Notes: generated by a model from the sequence alone, not told the origin. A stretch of DNA of 64,000 bases from Lachnospiraceae bacterium (GCA_023663655.1 JAMPGZ010000011.1:1-64000); one strand, 5' to 3'. Counted from the stretch's first letter, positions 1 through 7,758 are shown. Translations and numbers: made by a program.

Positions 1-52
1 GCGCCAGCCCTAATTTTTTATTCTTTCAAAAAATTTTTATCGGACAGCAATA

Positions 53-99
53 ATTTTGATTATATTTGCCGATATGAATCATCAATCCATGAACGAATT
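53..99. repeat. 47-bp direct repeat, copy 1
   Basis: This stretch matches 185-231 at 45 of 47 positions. Both copies end in an ATG followed by the codons for N-E-L, which is the start of the ORF6N gene at 221. Copy 1 therefore looks like the 5' end of a second ORF6N gene whose reading frame stops almost at once. Confidence 0.85.
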
Positions 100-213
100 A
101 TGTTTCAGTTGAACCAAGCTGAATTTGATGCACTAAAACGCAGCTTGATATTCCAAAATGGAACATCAAGTTGGGACACCGATTATTTTGATTATATTTG
201 CCGATATAAATGA
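100..213 (+). pseudogene. ORF6N gene remnant
   Basis: The 37-codon frame starting at 100 begins MFQLNQAEFDALK and continues to a TSSW motif. The intact neighbour reads [13 protein letters not shown] and later TSNW at the equivalent place in its ORF6N domain, so this is a piece from the middle of a related domain. The N-terminal part of the domain is missing: the MNEL start at 90-101 runs directly into it and out of frame. After TSSW the frame enters the second 47-bp repeat and stops. The likely history is deletion or recombination between two tandem ORF6N genes. No function is expected for the peptide. Confidence 0.6.
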
Positions 214-231
214 TCAATCCATGAACGAATT
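185..231. repeat. 47-bp direct repeat, copy 2
   Basis: Second copy of the repeat at 53-99. It covers the upstream region and first codons of the intact ORF6N gene, whose ATG is at 221. The two differences from copy 1 lie just upstream of the start codon. Confidence 0.85.
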
Positions 232-787
232 GCAACTAATCCAAAGTAAAATTCACGAAATCAGAGGGCAGAAAGTGATGCTCGATCGTGATCTCGCCCA
301 GATGTATGGAGTGGAAACAAGAGTGTTGAATCAGGCTGTTAAACGCAACGCTGACCGCTTCCCGATTGATTTTATGTTTCGATTGTCCAAAGAAGAATGG
401 GAGAATTTGAAATCACAATCTGTGACATCAAATTGGGGTGGAGTTCGTAAGATGCCTTATGCGTTCACGGAGCTTGGGGTTGCTATGTTGTCGAGTGTGC
501 TGACATCACGTATAGCGATTCAAATTAATATAGGGATTATGCGGGCTTTTGTGGCTGTGCGTCAGATGCTGTCTGAGGATTCATCAATGAAACGCCTGAG
601 TGCGCTTGAAAAGAATTTCGAGGAGTTGAAACAGGATCTGGAAGATATATTTGCCGATTATAACGACATCAATGAAGACACGCGAGCCCAGTTGGAGGCA
701 ATCAATACCACTCTCGCCGAGCTGCAATCCCGACCGCCAATTACCCCTCGCCGTCCAGTGGGCTTCATCAAGCCCGATTCCCGATGA
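221..787 (+). CDS. ORF6N domain DNA-binding protein
   Basis: A 188-residue protein with an N-terminal ORF6N domain (about residues 8-100), including the motifs [22 protein letters not shown] and SNWGG. A probable coiled coil follows at about 115-170. ORF6N domains are phage- and mobile-element-associated DNA-binding domains related to KilA-N and BRO. The ATG at 221 is preferred over the ATG at 158 because the family begins a few residues before the EIRGQ motif; the extra 21 residues at 158 are encoded by repeat sequence. The role is probably transcriptional regulation in an accessory element. A decayed paralogue lies directly upstream and a YafQ-type toxin-antitoxin pair lies downstream on the opposite strand. 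Confidence 0.85.
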   Translation: MNELQLIQSKIHEIRGQKVMLDRDLAQMYGVETRVLNQAVKRNADRFPIDFMFRLSKEEWENLKSQSVTSNWGGVRKMPYAFTELGVAMLSSVLTSRIAIQINIGIMRAFVAVRQMLSEDSSMKRLSALEKNFEELKQDLEDIFADYNDINEDTRAQLEAINTTLAELQSRPPITPRRPVGFIKPDSR

Positions 788-899
788 TAAGGTATTGATT
801 GGCGGACATCTTCGATGCCCGTTTATTTGGCTTGCCTTACACCGCACCTCGGCTGTCGCCTCGTGGCGGTGCTATTGCTGCATAGCCGTTTCACGGCTA
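783..899. repeat. 115-117 bp dispersed repeat, copy A
   Basis: Aligned with 1506-1620. The first 38 positions match at 34, the 34 positions beginning at 840 match at 33, and the last 16 are nearly identical; a 17-19 base spacer differs. The repeat contains inverted parts: CACCGC against GCGGTG, and AGCCGT-TTC-ACGGCT. It begins inside the last codons of the ORF6N gene and ends 6 bases before the toxin stop codon. It could be a REP-like element or the scar of a cassette insertion. Confidence 0.8.
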
Positions 900-905
900 C
901 ATTGT

Positions 906-1175
906 TTAGAAGAGTTCGGAATGAGAGCCAAAGCGAACGAGTTTTATTATCGGAGCATCTCTGTCAAACCATATTAGCAAAGTGTCATTTTCTACATGGC
1001 ATTCCATGTGGTTCTTATAATTTCCCTGAAGCATGTGTGGACGATACTCTTCGGGAATAACTTCATTATTCACCAATAGGTTAAGAATATATTCCAGTTT
1101 GTCTAATACGGTGGCATTGTGCTTATATTTCTTTAAGTCCTTTTTGAACTGAGATGTCAATTTCAGAGTGTTCAT
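906..1175 (-). CDS. YafQ-family mRNA-interferase toxin
   Basis: An 89-residue protein with the RelE/ParE fold pattern of the YafQ group: an N-terminal LTSQFKKDLKK helix, a central LQGNYKNHMECHVE segment, LLIW, and a C-terminal GSHSELF. In YafQ the equivalent TGTHSDLF tail carries the catalytic histidine. Family members cut mRNA on the ribosome and are neutralised by a cognate antitoxin. The gene overlaps the upstream antitoxin by 4 bases (ATGA), so the two are translationally coupled. Family membership is confident; activity is inferred. Confidence 0.88.
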   Translation of the reverse strand: MNTLKLTSQFKKDLKKYKHNATVLDKLEYILNLLVNNEVIPEEYRPHMLQGNYKNHMECHVENDTLLIWFDRDAPIIKLVRFGSHSELF

Positions 1176-1417
1176 AATGAATCTACTAAACTTCTGAAAT
1201 TACACATATCGAGAGTTTCCAAATTATCGGATTCTTCGGCTTCCTTCATGGCTGCCAATGTAGTCTTATTGGGGCGTGCTGAAACAAAAGCCATAAGTAC
1301 ACTTTCGACCAAATTATTTAGACTGCGATTATGGCGTTTAGCCTCCTCTTGCAGTTGAGAGAGAAGTTCGGCGTTAAGTCGGAATGAGGTCTGTTTTCGT
1401 GCGGATGCTGTATTCAT
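1172..1417 (-). CDS. Ribbon-helix-helix antitoxin
   Basis: An 81-residue protein. Residues 5-40 (KQTSFRLNAELL to SLNNLVESVL) form a ribbon-helix-helix DNA-binding pattern; the rest is an acidic tail expected to wrap the toxin. It is not a close DinJ match by eye. The ATG at 1417 is chosen because a promoter box lies at 1438-1445; the longer frame starting at 1462 would run through the promoter. It is first in a two-gene operon with the YafQ-type toxin and probably represses its own promoter through the inverted repeat at 1421-1450. Confidence 0.85.
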   Translation of the reverse strand: MNTASARKQTSFRLNAELLSQLQEEAKRHNRSLNNLVESVLMAFVSARPNKTTLAAMKEAEESDNLETLDMCNFRSLVDSL

Positions 1418-1420
1418 TAT

Positions 1421-1467
1421 TGTATTATTTTGTAGTGCAAATGTAATACAAAAATATAACAAAGCAA
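1421..1467 (-). promoter_or_regulatory. Antitoxin promoter and operator
   Basis: On the minus strand TTTG/TTG (1467-1465), 19 bases, then TACATTTG (1445-1438), matching the Bacteroidetes consensus; the start codon follows 20 bases later. A perfect 7-bp inverted repeat, TGTATTA (1421-1427) and TAATACA (1444-1450), brackets the predicted transcription start and overlaps the -7 box, as expected of an autorepression operator. Confidence 0.7.
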
Positions 1468-1505
1468 AACGAAAATTGTTGCGTTGGGATCATGGACCAA
1501 TTTCT

Positions 1506-1620
1506 GATGATACGGCATTGACCGGCGGACATCTTCGATGCCCAAGGTTATGTAAACTTACACCGCACCTCGGCTATCGCCTCGTGGCGGTGCTCAAATT
1601 ATTATGCCGTTTCACGGCTA
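1506..1620. repeat. 115-117 bp dispersed repeat, copy B
   Basis: Partner of 783-899 in the same orientation. The two copies bracket the toxin-antitoxin operon (906-1417) and its promoter. The remainder of the gene-free stretch 1418-1786 holds only the antitoxin promoter and the promoter of the next gene. Confidence 0.8.
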
Positions 1621-1735
1621 TATCTAGCTAACTTAAAAAAATGAAATGACGTAATTAGAACCGGTAAAAATCGAGAAAACATGGATGTTAGCGTAATAGG
1701 TTTTTATAGAACTTGTAACGACTCTTTGATGCAGA

Positions 1736-1766
1736 TTCGTAATTTATCTCTGAATTGGTAACTTTG
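1736..1766 (+). promoter_or_regulatory. Promoter of RibD-like gene
   Basis: A TAACTTTG -7 box at 1759-1766 matches TAnnTTTG. The -33 element is weak: TTCG at 1736-1739, with 19-base spacing. The predicted start is about 15 bases before the ATG at 1787. Confidence 0.6.
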
Positions 1767-1786
1767 CATTCACATTAATTTTGACT

Positions 1787-2317
1787 ATGAGAAAAACTGT
1801 ATTGTATATTGCTCTGAGTATTGACGGCTACATTGCCGACATAGAAGGCGGCGTTGAGTGGCTACAAGGACATAATATTTCCGAAGATATGCCTGATACA
1901 TACTCCGAGTTTGTAAAAGCAGTTGATACGGTAGTAATGGGGTGGAACACGTATCATCAGATTGTTACGGAGCTGTCTCCGACACAATGGGTTTACGAGG
2001 ATTTGGAAACTTATGTAATTACTCACCGTAAAATTGCAGATATGCCTCATGTGCGTTTTTTATCCGAGAACCCTTGTGAGGTTGTAAAGCGTCTGAAACT
2101 ATCCGAGGGCAAAAATGTATGGATATGTGGTGGAGCGGATATTGTCCAACAGTTATTGCAAGAGGATTTGATTGATACTTTTCATTTGGCAATAATCCCA
2201 ATCATATTGGGTAATGGCATCCGACTTTTTGAAAAAAATGGATGTAAAATCCCATTACGACTTGTAAACTCGCATTGCTATAACGGTATAACAGAACTTA
2301 TATACGACCGCCGATAA
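1787..2317 (+). CDS. RibD C-terminal / DHFR-fold reductase family protein
   Basis: A 176-residue single-domain protein with the dihydrofolate reductase fold of the RibD C-terminal family: YIALSIDGYIAD at the N-terminus, VVMGWNTY, VWICGGADIVQQLL and IIPIILGNGIRLF. Such stand-alone proteins are usually annotated as dihydrofolate reductase family proteins; some act in riboflavin or pterin reduction but most have no proven substrate. The true folA is elsewhere in the window (53862), so this one probably does not supply tetrahydrofolate. The ATG at 1787 is preferred to the TTG at 1781. It is monocistronic with its own promoter and lies in the accessory block. Confidence 0.85.
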   Translation: MRKTVLYIALSIDGYIADIEGGVEWLQGHNISEDMPDTYSEFVKAVDTVVMGWNTYHQIVTELSPTQWVYEDLETYVITHRKIADMPHVRFLSENPCEVVKRLKLSEGKNVWICGGADIVQQLLQEDLIDTFHLAIIPIILGNGIRLFEKNGCKIPLRLVNSHCYNGITELIYDRR

Positions 2318-2344
2318 TAGCGACGAATGTTCTTCTGATGATAA

Positions 2345-2587
2345 ATGAAAATCAGGTGGTATCAGCTATTGTTTGTGCCTTCAAACAAGGCTGAAGTTCA
2401 AATCAAGCCCGACCCAAAGGACGGCAACCAATTCCATCTGTGCATCAACGGCAAGAATATTTTTCAGTGGTTCAAAGACCTGCGGAAATCACTGAGGCAA
2501 ACCATCAACCAGGAATCCGCCGTTAACAATTCAGCCCGGCGAGAGAAAAGTTCTTTCGCCGGGCTGATTCTTGCTCCTATTTTATAG
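2345..2587 (+). CDS. Small unknown protein, possibly a fragment
   Basis: An 80-codon frame that I do not recognise. It contains KPDPKDGNQFHLCINGKN and FQWFKDLRKSLRQT, which look like real protein sequence, but the last 20 codons run through a strong terminator-like hairpin (2531-2567). That suggests either a gene that ends at its terminator or the tail of a larger gene truncated in this accessory block. No promoter box was seen upstream; the gap from the RibD-like gene is 27 bases, so read-through is possible. Confidence 0.4.
   Translation: MKIRWYQLLFVPSNKAEVQIKPDPKDGNQFHLCINGKNIFQWFKDLRKSLRQTINQESAVNNSARREKSSFAGLILAPIL
2531..2567 (+). terminator. Strong hairpin, probable terminator
   Basis: Perfect 12-bp stem TCAGCCCGGCGA (2531-2542) with TCGCCGGGCTGA (2556-2567). 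Five further A-T, G-C or G-T pairs extend inward to a 3-base loop. Only a weak T-rich tail follows. It overlaps the end of the 80-codon frame. Confidence 0.6.
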
Positions 2588-2652
2588 AGTTGCCATTAAA
2601 TATAATCACCCTGAAAAGTAGGCTAATACGCTGATATGTCGTTTTTTTGATA

Positions 2653-2672
2653 TATCTTTGCATTTGAAATGC
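2653..2672 (+). promoter_or_regulatory. KilA-N gene promoter with palindrome
   Basis: TATCTTTG at 2653-2660 is a consensus -7 box. The perfect palindrome GCATTT-G-AAATGC (2660-2672) covers the predicted start site and could be an operator. No good -33 element was seen. Confidence 0.55.
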
Positions 2673-2688
2673 AAGTGCTTATCTCCTA

Positions 2689-3492
2689 ATGACAAAAATA
2701 ACCGTAAAAGAAACCGAAGTCAATGTTGTAAAAGTAAACGGAGAGGATTACATCTGTCTCACCGATATGTTGCGTGCCAAAGATGGGGACTTCTTCATAA
2801 CGGATTGGCTGCGTAACCGTAACACGCTTGAGTTTATCGGCATATGGGAGAAAGTATATAATCCGGATTTTAATTATGGCGAATTCGCCACAATTAGAAA
2901 TCAGTCCGGCCTCAACAGTTTTAAGATAAGTGTCAAGGAGTTTGTTGCACGAACCAATGCTATATCACTTCAAGCCAAAGCAGGGCGATATGGTGGCACA
3001 TACGCCCATAAGGATATAGCGTTTGAATTCGCCATGTGGATCAGCCCGGAGTTCAAGGTCTATATTGTCAAGGAATTCCAGCGGTTGAAAGCCGAGGAAC
3101 ATCGGTTGATCGGGTGGTCGGCGAAGCGTGAGTTATCGAAAATCAACTACCGCATACACACCGATGCCATCAAGCAGAACCTAATTCCTGCAGAGGTCAC
3201 AAAAGCGCAGGCGAGCATCATTTATGCCAATGAAGCGGATGTATTGAATGTGGCAATGTTCGGCATGACCGCAAAACAGTGGCGTGAGGCTAACCCGGAT
3301 TTGAAAGGGAATATACGCGACTATGCCTCGGTCAACGAACTTATCTGCCTCTCAAACATGGAGAGCCTTAATGCAGTATTCATAGAGCAGGGCTTACCAC
3401 AATCAGAACGACTTATCAAACTAAACCAAATCGCTATCCATCAGATGAGTGTATTGGAAAACGATAATAATGAACGAAAATTACTACAATGA
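2689..3492 (+). CDS. KilA-N domain protein
   Basis: A 267-residue protein with a KilA-N domain over about residues 15-135: DYICLTDMLRA, DFFITDWLRNRNTLEF, AGRYGGTYAHKDIAFEFA and MWISPEFKVYIVKEFQ. The C-terminal half is helical and contains a segment typical of Bacteroidetes KilA-N proteins (YANEADVLNVAMFGMTAKQW). KilA-N is a DNA-binding domain common in phages and mobile elements. Its stop codon overlaps the start of the S41 peptidase gene by 4 bases, so the two are co-translated. The pairing with a membrane-anchored protease is odd and unexplained. Confidence 0.85.
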   Translation: MTKITVKETEVNVVKVNGEDYICLTDMLRAKDGDFFITDWLRNRNTLEFIGIWEKVYNPDFNYGEFATIRNQSGLNSFKISVKEFVARTNAISLQAKAGRYGGTYAHKDIAFEFAMWISPEFKVYIVKEFQRLKAEEHRLIGWSAKRELSKINYRIHTDAIKQNLIPAEVTKAQASIIYANEADVLNVAMFGMTAKQWREANPDLKGNIRDYASVNELICLSNMESLNAVFIEQGLPQSERLIKLNQIAIHQMSVLENDNNERKLLQ

Positions 3493-4757
3493 AGAAACCT
3501 GTTAAAATCACACTGATTGTTCTGAGTAGCATTATTGGATTGCTACTGATTGGATTGGGTTCGTTGATTGTGTATGCTCAATTCTCTAAAACTCAACACG
3601 AAGAAACCATCAGGTATTATGTCGATGAACTGAGTATCAACAAGAATGATTTTAAGAGTGAATTTGATGAAATATACCAACTCACTCTTGATAACTATTC
3701 TTTGTATCAAGCCAAAGGGTTGAATATGGATAGTATTCACAGTTCGTTTTTACAGCGATTTGAAAACACTGATGTTGACAAGGCTGAATTTGGCAATATT
3801 CTGAAAGAATTTTTTAGCAGCTTGAATGTTGGACATTCGTTTGTCTATCTGAGGGATTACACCGCAGGCTATGACCCTATTTTTATAGAAAATCGAATTT
3901 TTATAGATACTCCTAATGAGTACTTATTGGCAAACGGCTTCAAAGATAAAGACGAGATAATAGCCGTGAATGGCACTGCTGTGTCTGAATGGTTAGATAA
4001 ACATGAAAAATTCACATCAGCATCTACTGATAAAGCAAGAAGATTGAACACGGCTTTGGCTATGTTCCGTTCTTGGGAAGATACGATAGTGAAATACAAT
4101 GTAGTCCGTGAAGCGGACACGTTGGAAATTGGACTGCCGTTAAAGAAATATGACCTTTTGCCGAAAGAGGCGGAAGATAACCAACTTGTCAAATGGTCGA
4201 TTATTAATGATTCTATCGGCTATATCAATATTCAGTCGATGATGGATCCTGTGACTGATGACTTTATAAAGGCATACAGGAATGTCAGTGAACTTCCACA
4301 TCTGATTGTCGATATTCGGAGAAACGAAGGTGGCAACAGTGGAAATGGCATGGATATAGCAGAATATCTTATCAAGAAGCAGCAGCCACATTGTGTTTCT
4401 CCATCAAAAGTCATGGAGCCTCAAAGTGACGCATACAAAGGGAGATTGTACTTATTGATAAGCCCATATACCTTTTCCGCCGCAGAGAGTTTTGCTTTGG
4501 ATATTAAGGAAAGTGGAAATGCAATTCTGATAGGCTCTGCAACAGCAGGTGATACAGGCAATAGTCCAAAAACATTCCATACCTCAAATGACATTTATTT
4601 CCGACTCCCAACACGAGAACCATCAAAATCACCAAAAGGATTTCCGATGGAGGGCATCGGCATTAGTCCCGATTATAAGGTTGAACAAACTGTCTCTGAT
4701 TTTATGAACAGCCATGACACAGTTTTGGATTTTACCGTTGACTTAATCAATAAGTAG
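3489..4757 (+). CDS. Membrane-anchored S41 family peptidase
   Basis: A 422-residue protein with one N-terminal membrane segment (about residues 7-31) and the rest outside the cytoplasm. A PDZ-like stretch lies around 130-165 (GFKDKDEIIAVNGTAV). An S41 (C-terminal processing protease) domain lies at about 225-395, with LIVDIRRNEGGNSGNG and the nucleophile motif TFSAAES. The usual lysine is not clear by eye. Family members degrade or trim periplasmic proteins. It is translationally coupled to the KilA-N gene and ends in a strong terminator. Confidence 0.85.
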   Translation: MKKPVKITLIVLSSIIGLLLIGLGSLIVYAQFSKTQHEETIRYYVDELSINKNDFKSEFDEIYQLTLDNYSLYQAKGLNMDSIHSSFLQRFENTDVDKAEFGNILKEFFSSLNVGHSFVYLRDYTAGYDPIFIENRIFIDTPNEYLLANGFKDKDEIIAVNGTAVSEWLDKHEKFTSASTDKARRLNTALAMFRSWEDTIVKYNVVREADTLEIGLPLKKYDLLPKEAEDNQLVKWSIINDSIGYINIQSMMDPVTDDFIKAYRNVSELPHLIVDIRRNEGGNSGNGMDIAEYLIKKQQPHCVSPSKVMEPQSDAYKGRLYLLISPYTFSAAESFALDIKESGNAILIGSATAGDTGNSPKTFHTSNDIYFRLPTREPSKSPKGFPMEGIGISPDYKVEQTVSDFMNSHDTVLDFTVDLINK

Positions 4758-4781
4758 CCAATACAATGTTTAAGAACTGAC

Positions 4782-4820
4782 AAAAAGACGCTCAACATGC
4801 AATAAGTTGAGCGTCTTTTT
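4782..4820 (+). terminator. Rho-independent terminator
   Basis: A 15-bp perfect inverted repeat, AAAAAGACGCTCAAC against GTTGAGCGTCTTTTT, ends in a T-run. It terminates the KilA-N/S41 operon. Nothing else recognisable lies between it and 4975 apart from two AGTACAC direct repeats (about 4948-4962). Confidence 0.9.
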
Positions 4821-4975
4821 GTAATAATGTCGTTCAAACAAATAGATTTTCGTTGCGAATTAGGAAAACAAACAGGATTAAATGAAGCAAGCAGACTTAA
4901 AAATGGCTAAACTACGGTCATTAGTTTGCCTTTGTTTCATCAATTAGTACACTTTTAGTACACCTTAAAACGAAA

Positions 4976-5011
4976 ATAATGACTGAAAATCAAGTGATTA
5001 ACAGTCATTAT
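4976..5011 (-). terminator. tRNA-Leu terminator
   Basis: A 10-bp stem ATAATGACTG/CAGTCATTAT. On the minus strand it is followed by TTTCGTTTT and lies just downstream of the tRNA. Confidence 0.65.
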
Positions 5012-5014
5012 CAG

Positions 5015-5096
5015 TACCCAGACCCGGGATCGAACCGGGATGGATTGCTCCACTGGTGTTTGAGACCAGCGCGTCTACCGATTCCGCCATCTGGGC
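5015..5096 (-). tRNA. tRNA-Leu (CAA)
   Basis: Minus-strand cloverleaf of 82 nt. The acceptor stem starts GCCCAGA, the anticodon stem is CTGGT/ACCAG with loop CTCAAAC (anticodon CAA), and the T arm is CCCGG-TTCGATC-CCGGG. A short variable arm and the long D-arm pattern GGCGGAATCGGTAGAC are typical of tRNA-Leu. The CCA end is not encoded. Its 3' end faces the accessory block at 1-4975, as would be expected if an element had integrated at this tRNA. Confidence 0.95.
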
Positions 5097-5186
5097 TTTT
5101 TGTTGGGCAAAGGTACGGAGTTTTTTTCGGATGTGCAAGTGTTTGGTGCGTAAATTCTGCGTGAGGTGGCAAAAAAGTGCAAAGAA

Positions 5187-5213
5187 AAAGCCCTCGCAGG
5201 TGGCGAAGGCTTT
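5187..5213 (-). terminator. Terminator of argS/BI-1 operon
   Basis: Stem AAAGCC/GGCTTT with inner TCGC/GCGA. On the minus strand it ends in GGCTTTTTCTTTG. It lies 27 bases past the BI-1 gene stop codon. Confidence 0.8.
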
Positions 5214-5239
5214 GATATTGAAGATTGCTGCAATCGTGA

Positions 5240-5941
5240 TCAGTCGCGGCTGCTGCCGAAGAAGCGGAGCAGATACAGGAACAAGTTGATGAAATCAAGA
5301 TAGAGCGAAAGGGCTCCGATGGTGGCGAGGCGTGACTCGGTGAGTCCGCTGCCATATTGTGCCATCTGCTTGATTTTCTGGGTGTCCCATGCGGTGAGTC
5401 CCACGAAGATGATGACTCCGGCTATCGACACGATCCATTCCAGTGTGCTGTTTGCCCAGAAGAGGTTGATCACGCTGGCGATGATGAGTCCGATGAGAGC
5501 CATGAATAGGAACGAGCCTATCTTGGTGAGGTCACGGTTGGTAAAATAGCCATATACGCTCATTGCTCCAAACACTCCGGCTGTGATGAGGAATGTCTTG
5601 AAGATTGATACAGGGGTATAGGCGTAGAATATCAAGGCGAATGTCACGCCGTTGAGCAGAGAATATACGAAGAACAATGCTGTTGCGGCAGGCGAGCTGA
5701 TCTTGTTGACGGCTCCGCTGATGCCGAACACCATAAGGAGCTCGACGATGAGCAGTCCCCAGTATACCCAGCGGTGGGTGGCGAGGAACATGACAAGGTT
5801 AGGGATGCCTGAGCACAAGGCTGCGGCTCCGGCAGTGACAAGCAATGCAAGAAACATCTTGACATAGACTTGCTTCATCACCTGCGAAACTCGTGTGTCG
5901 AGTGACTGAGATTCGTAAGAGTTGAGATTGTAATTGTTCAT
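5240..5941 (-). CDS. Bax inhibitor-1/YccA family membrane protein
   Basis: A 233-residue protein with seven predicted membrane helices. It carries BI-1/YccA hallmarks: a soluble N-terminus before MFLALLVTAGAAAL, ISSPAATALFFVYSLLNGVTF, and a C-terminal AWDTQKIKQ followed by LYLDFINLFLYLLR. Bacterial members are inner-membrane proteins; YccA interacts with FtsH, and BsYetJ is a pH-dependent calcium leak channel. Which role applies here is unknown. The gene starts 32 bases after argS ends on the same strand, with no promoter seen in the gap, so it is probably co-transcribed. Confidence 0.92.
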   Translation of the reverse strand: MNNYNLNSYESQSLDTRVSQVMKQVYVKMFLALLVTAGAAALCSGIPNLVMFLATHRWVYWGLLIVELLMVFGISGAVNKISSPAATALFFVYSLLNGVTFALIFYAYTPVSIFKTFLITAGVFGAMSVYGYFTNRDLTKIGSFLFMALIGLIIASVINLFWANSTLEWIVSIAGVIIFVGLTAWDTQKIKQMAQYGSGLTESRLATIGALSLYLDFINLFLYLLRFFGSSRD

Positions 5942-5973
5942 AACTATAGTTAAATGTTAAGTTTTACGTGGTG

Positions 5974-7758
5974 TTACATGCGTTCAGGCACCTCGATGCC
6001 GAGAAGCCTCATTCCTTTTTTAACAACCGACGCTACATTTTTGCTCAGAGCAAGGCGCAAAGAACGCACTGCGGCGTCAGGTTCGTTAAGGATAGAGTAG
6101 TCGTGATAGAACTGGTTGTACTCCTTGACAAGCTCATACACGTAGTTGGCGATGAGTGCCGGTGAATAGGTGCGTCCTGCTTCGGCTACCACTTGCGGGA
6201 AGTCAGCGAGGTGCTGGATGAGCGAGGTCTCCTTTTCATTGGGAGAAACCATTTCATATCCGGTCATGTCATATCCTGCGGCTTCTGCCTTGCGAAGCAC
6301 TGAGCGGATGCGGGCGTAGGTGTACTGGATGAATGGACCGGTGTTGCCGTTGAAGTCGATGGATTCCTTGGGGTTGAAAGTGATGTTTTTGCGCGGATCA
6401 ACTTTCAGAAGGAAATATTTCAAGGCTCCCATGCCCACGATGCGTGCTATTTCGGCTGATTCCTCGGGGGTGAAGTCGTTTTTACCGCGTTCAGCCGATA
6501 CTTCGGCAGCATCGCGTATCATGTCGTCCATCAGGTCGTCGGCATCGACTACTGTTCCCTCGCGGCTCTTCATTTTGCCTTCAGGAAGTTCCACCATGCC
6601 GTAGGAGAAGTGTACAAGATCCTTGCCCCACTTGAATCCGAGACGGTCGAGAAGGAGCGAGAGCACCTGGAAGTGATAGTTCTGTTCATTGCCCACCACG
6701 TAGATCATCTTGTCGATGGGATAGTCGATGTAGCGCAATTTGGCTGTGCCGATGTCCTGAGTCATGTAGACTGATGTGCCGTCGCTGCGCAGAAGCAGTT
6801 TGTGGTCCAGTCCTGCATCGGTAAGGTCCGCCCACACTGAGCCATCCTCCTTGCGGTACATGATGCCCTTTTCGAGTCCTTCAAGCACCTTTTCTTTTCC
6901 TTCAAGGTAAGTGTTGCTCTCGTAGTAGATTTTGTCGAAATCCACGCCAAGACGCTTGTAGGTGATGTCGAAGCCGTCATATACCCAAGTGTTCATGCGT
7001 TCCCACAATGCTCTCACCTCAGGGTCGCGCGCTTCCCACTTGCGCAGCATTTCGCGTGCTTCCTGCATCAGCGGCGATGCGGCTTCAGCCTCTTCCTGGG
7101 CCATGCCTTTCTCCATGAGTTCCTTGACTTCGGCTTTATAATGCTTGTCAAACAGCACGTAGAAGTCGCCGATGAGGTGGTCGCCTTTCTTGCCTGTCGA
7201 TTCGGGAGTGGCACCGTCGCCCCACTTCTGCCATGCGAGCATCGACTTGCAGATGTGGATTCCTCGGTCGTTGACAATGTTGGTCTTGATTACGTTGTTT
7301 CCGCAAGCCTTCAGAATCTCCGCAAGGCTATATCCGAGCAGATTGTTGCGGATGTGTCCGAGGTGGAGAGGCTTGTTGGTGTTGGGCGAAGAGTATTCCA
7401 CCATCACCAGCGGGCTTTCGGGAGTCGCCTTGCGAATGCCGAAGTCTTCGGTGCTGTCGATGTGACGCAGCATAGAGGTGAAATAGGTGGGCTCAATCAC
7501 TATATTGAGAAAACCCTTGATGACGTTGAAGCGGTTGACTGCGGGTTCATTTTCCACGAGCCAGTCGCCAATTTCCTTTCCTACAGCTTCCGGCGCTTTG
7601 CGGGCGGCTTTTACCCAAGGGAATACAACAATGGTGAGATTGCCCTCAAATTCCTTTTTGGTGGTTTGGGGTACAATCGACGAGGGATCAGACTCCACTC
7701 CATAGAGATCGTGGACAGCACGTGCCACGGCTTGAGCTATAATATCATCAATAGACAT
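5974..7758 (-). CDS. argS: Arginyl-tRNA synthetase
   Basis: A 594-residue class I aminoacyl-tRNA synthetase that attaches arginine to tRNA-Arg in the cytoplasm. An N-terminal Add-1 type domain (about 1-90) is followed by the Rossmann catalytic core with the HIGH-type motif HLGHIRNN (about residue 130) and the KMSKS-equivalent GKMKSREGT. The C-terminal DALR anticodon-binding domain ends in KKGMRLLGIEVPERM. Length is normal for the family. The upstream region carries one promoter that feeds a short terminated leader RNA and a second possible promoter box closer to the gene. Confidence 0.97.
   Translation of the reverse strand: MSIDDIIAQAVARAVHDLYGVESDPSSIVPQTTKKEFEGNLTIVVFPWVKAARKAPEAVGKEIGDWLVENEPAVNRFNVIKGFLNIVIEPTYFTSMLRHIDSTEDFGIRKATPESPLVMVEYSSPNTNKPLHLGHIRNNLLGYSLAEILKACGNNVIKTNIVNDRGIHICKSMLAWQKWGDGATPESTGKKGDHLIGDFYVLFDKHYKAEVKELMEKGMAQEEAEAASPLMQEAREMLRKWEARDPEVRALWERMNTWVYDGFDITYKRLGVDFDKIYYESNTYLEGKEKVLEGLEKGIMYRKEDGSVWADLTDAGLDHKLLLRSDGTSVYMTQDIGTAKLRYIDYPIDKMIYVVGNEQNYHFQVLSLLLDRLGFKWGKDLVHFSYGMVELPEGKMKSREGTVVDADDLMDDMIRDAAEVSAERGKNDFTPEESAEIARIVGMGALKYFLLKVDPRKNITFNPKESIDFNGNTGPFIQYTYARIRSVLRKAEAAGYDMTGYEMVSPNEKETSLIQHLADFPQVVAEAGRTYSPALIANYVYELVKEYNQFYHDYSILNEPDAAVRSLRLALSKNVASVVKKGMRLLGIEVPERM

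Noticed and set aside
651-977. 108-codon frame after the ORF6N gene
   Set aside because: It lies inside the dispersed repeat and overlaps the toxin gene; the same repeat at 1506-1620 does not keep the frame.
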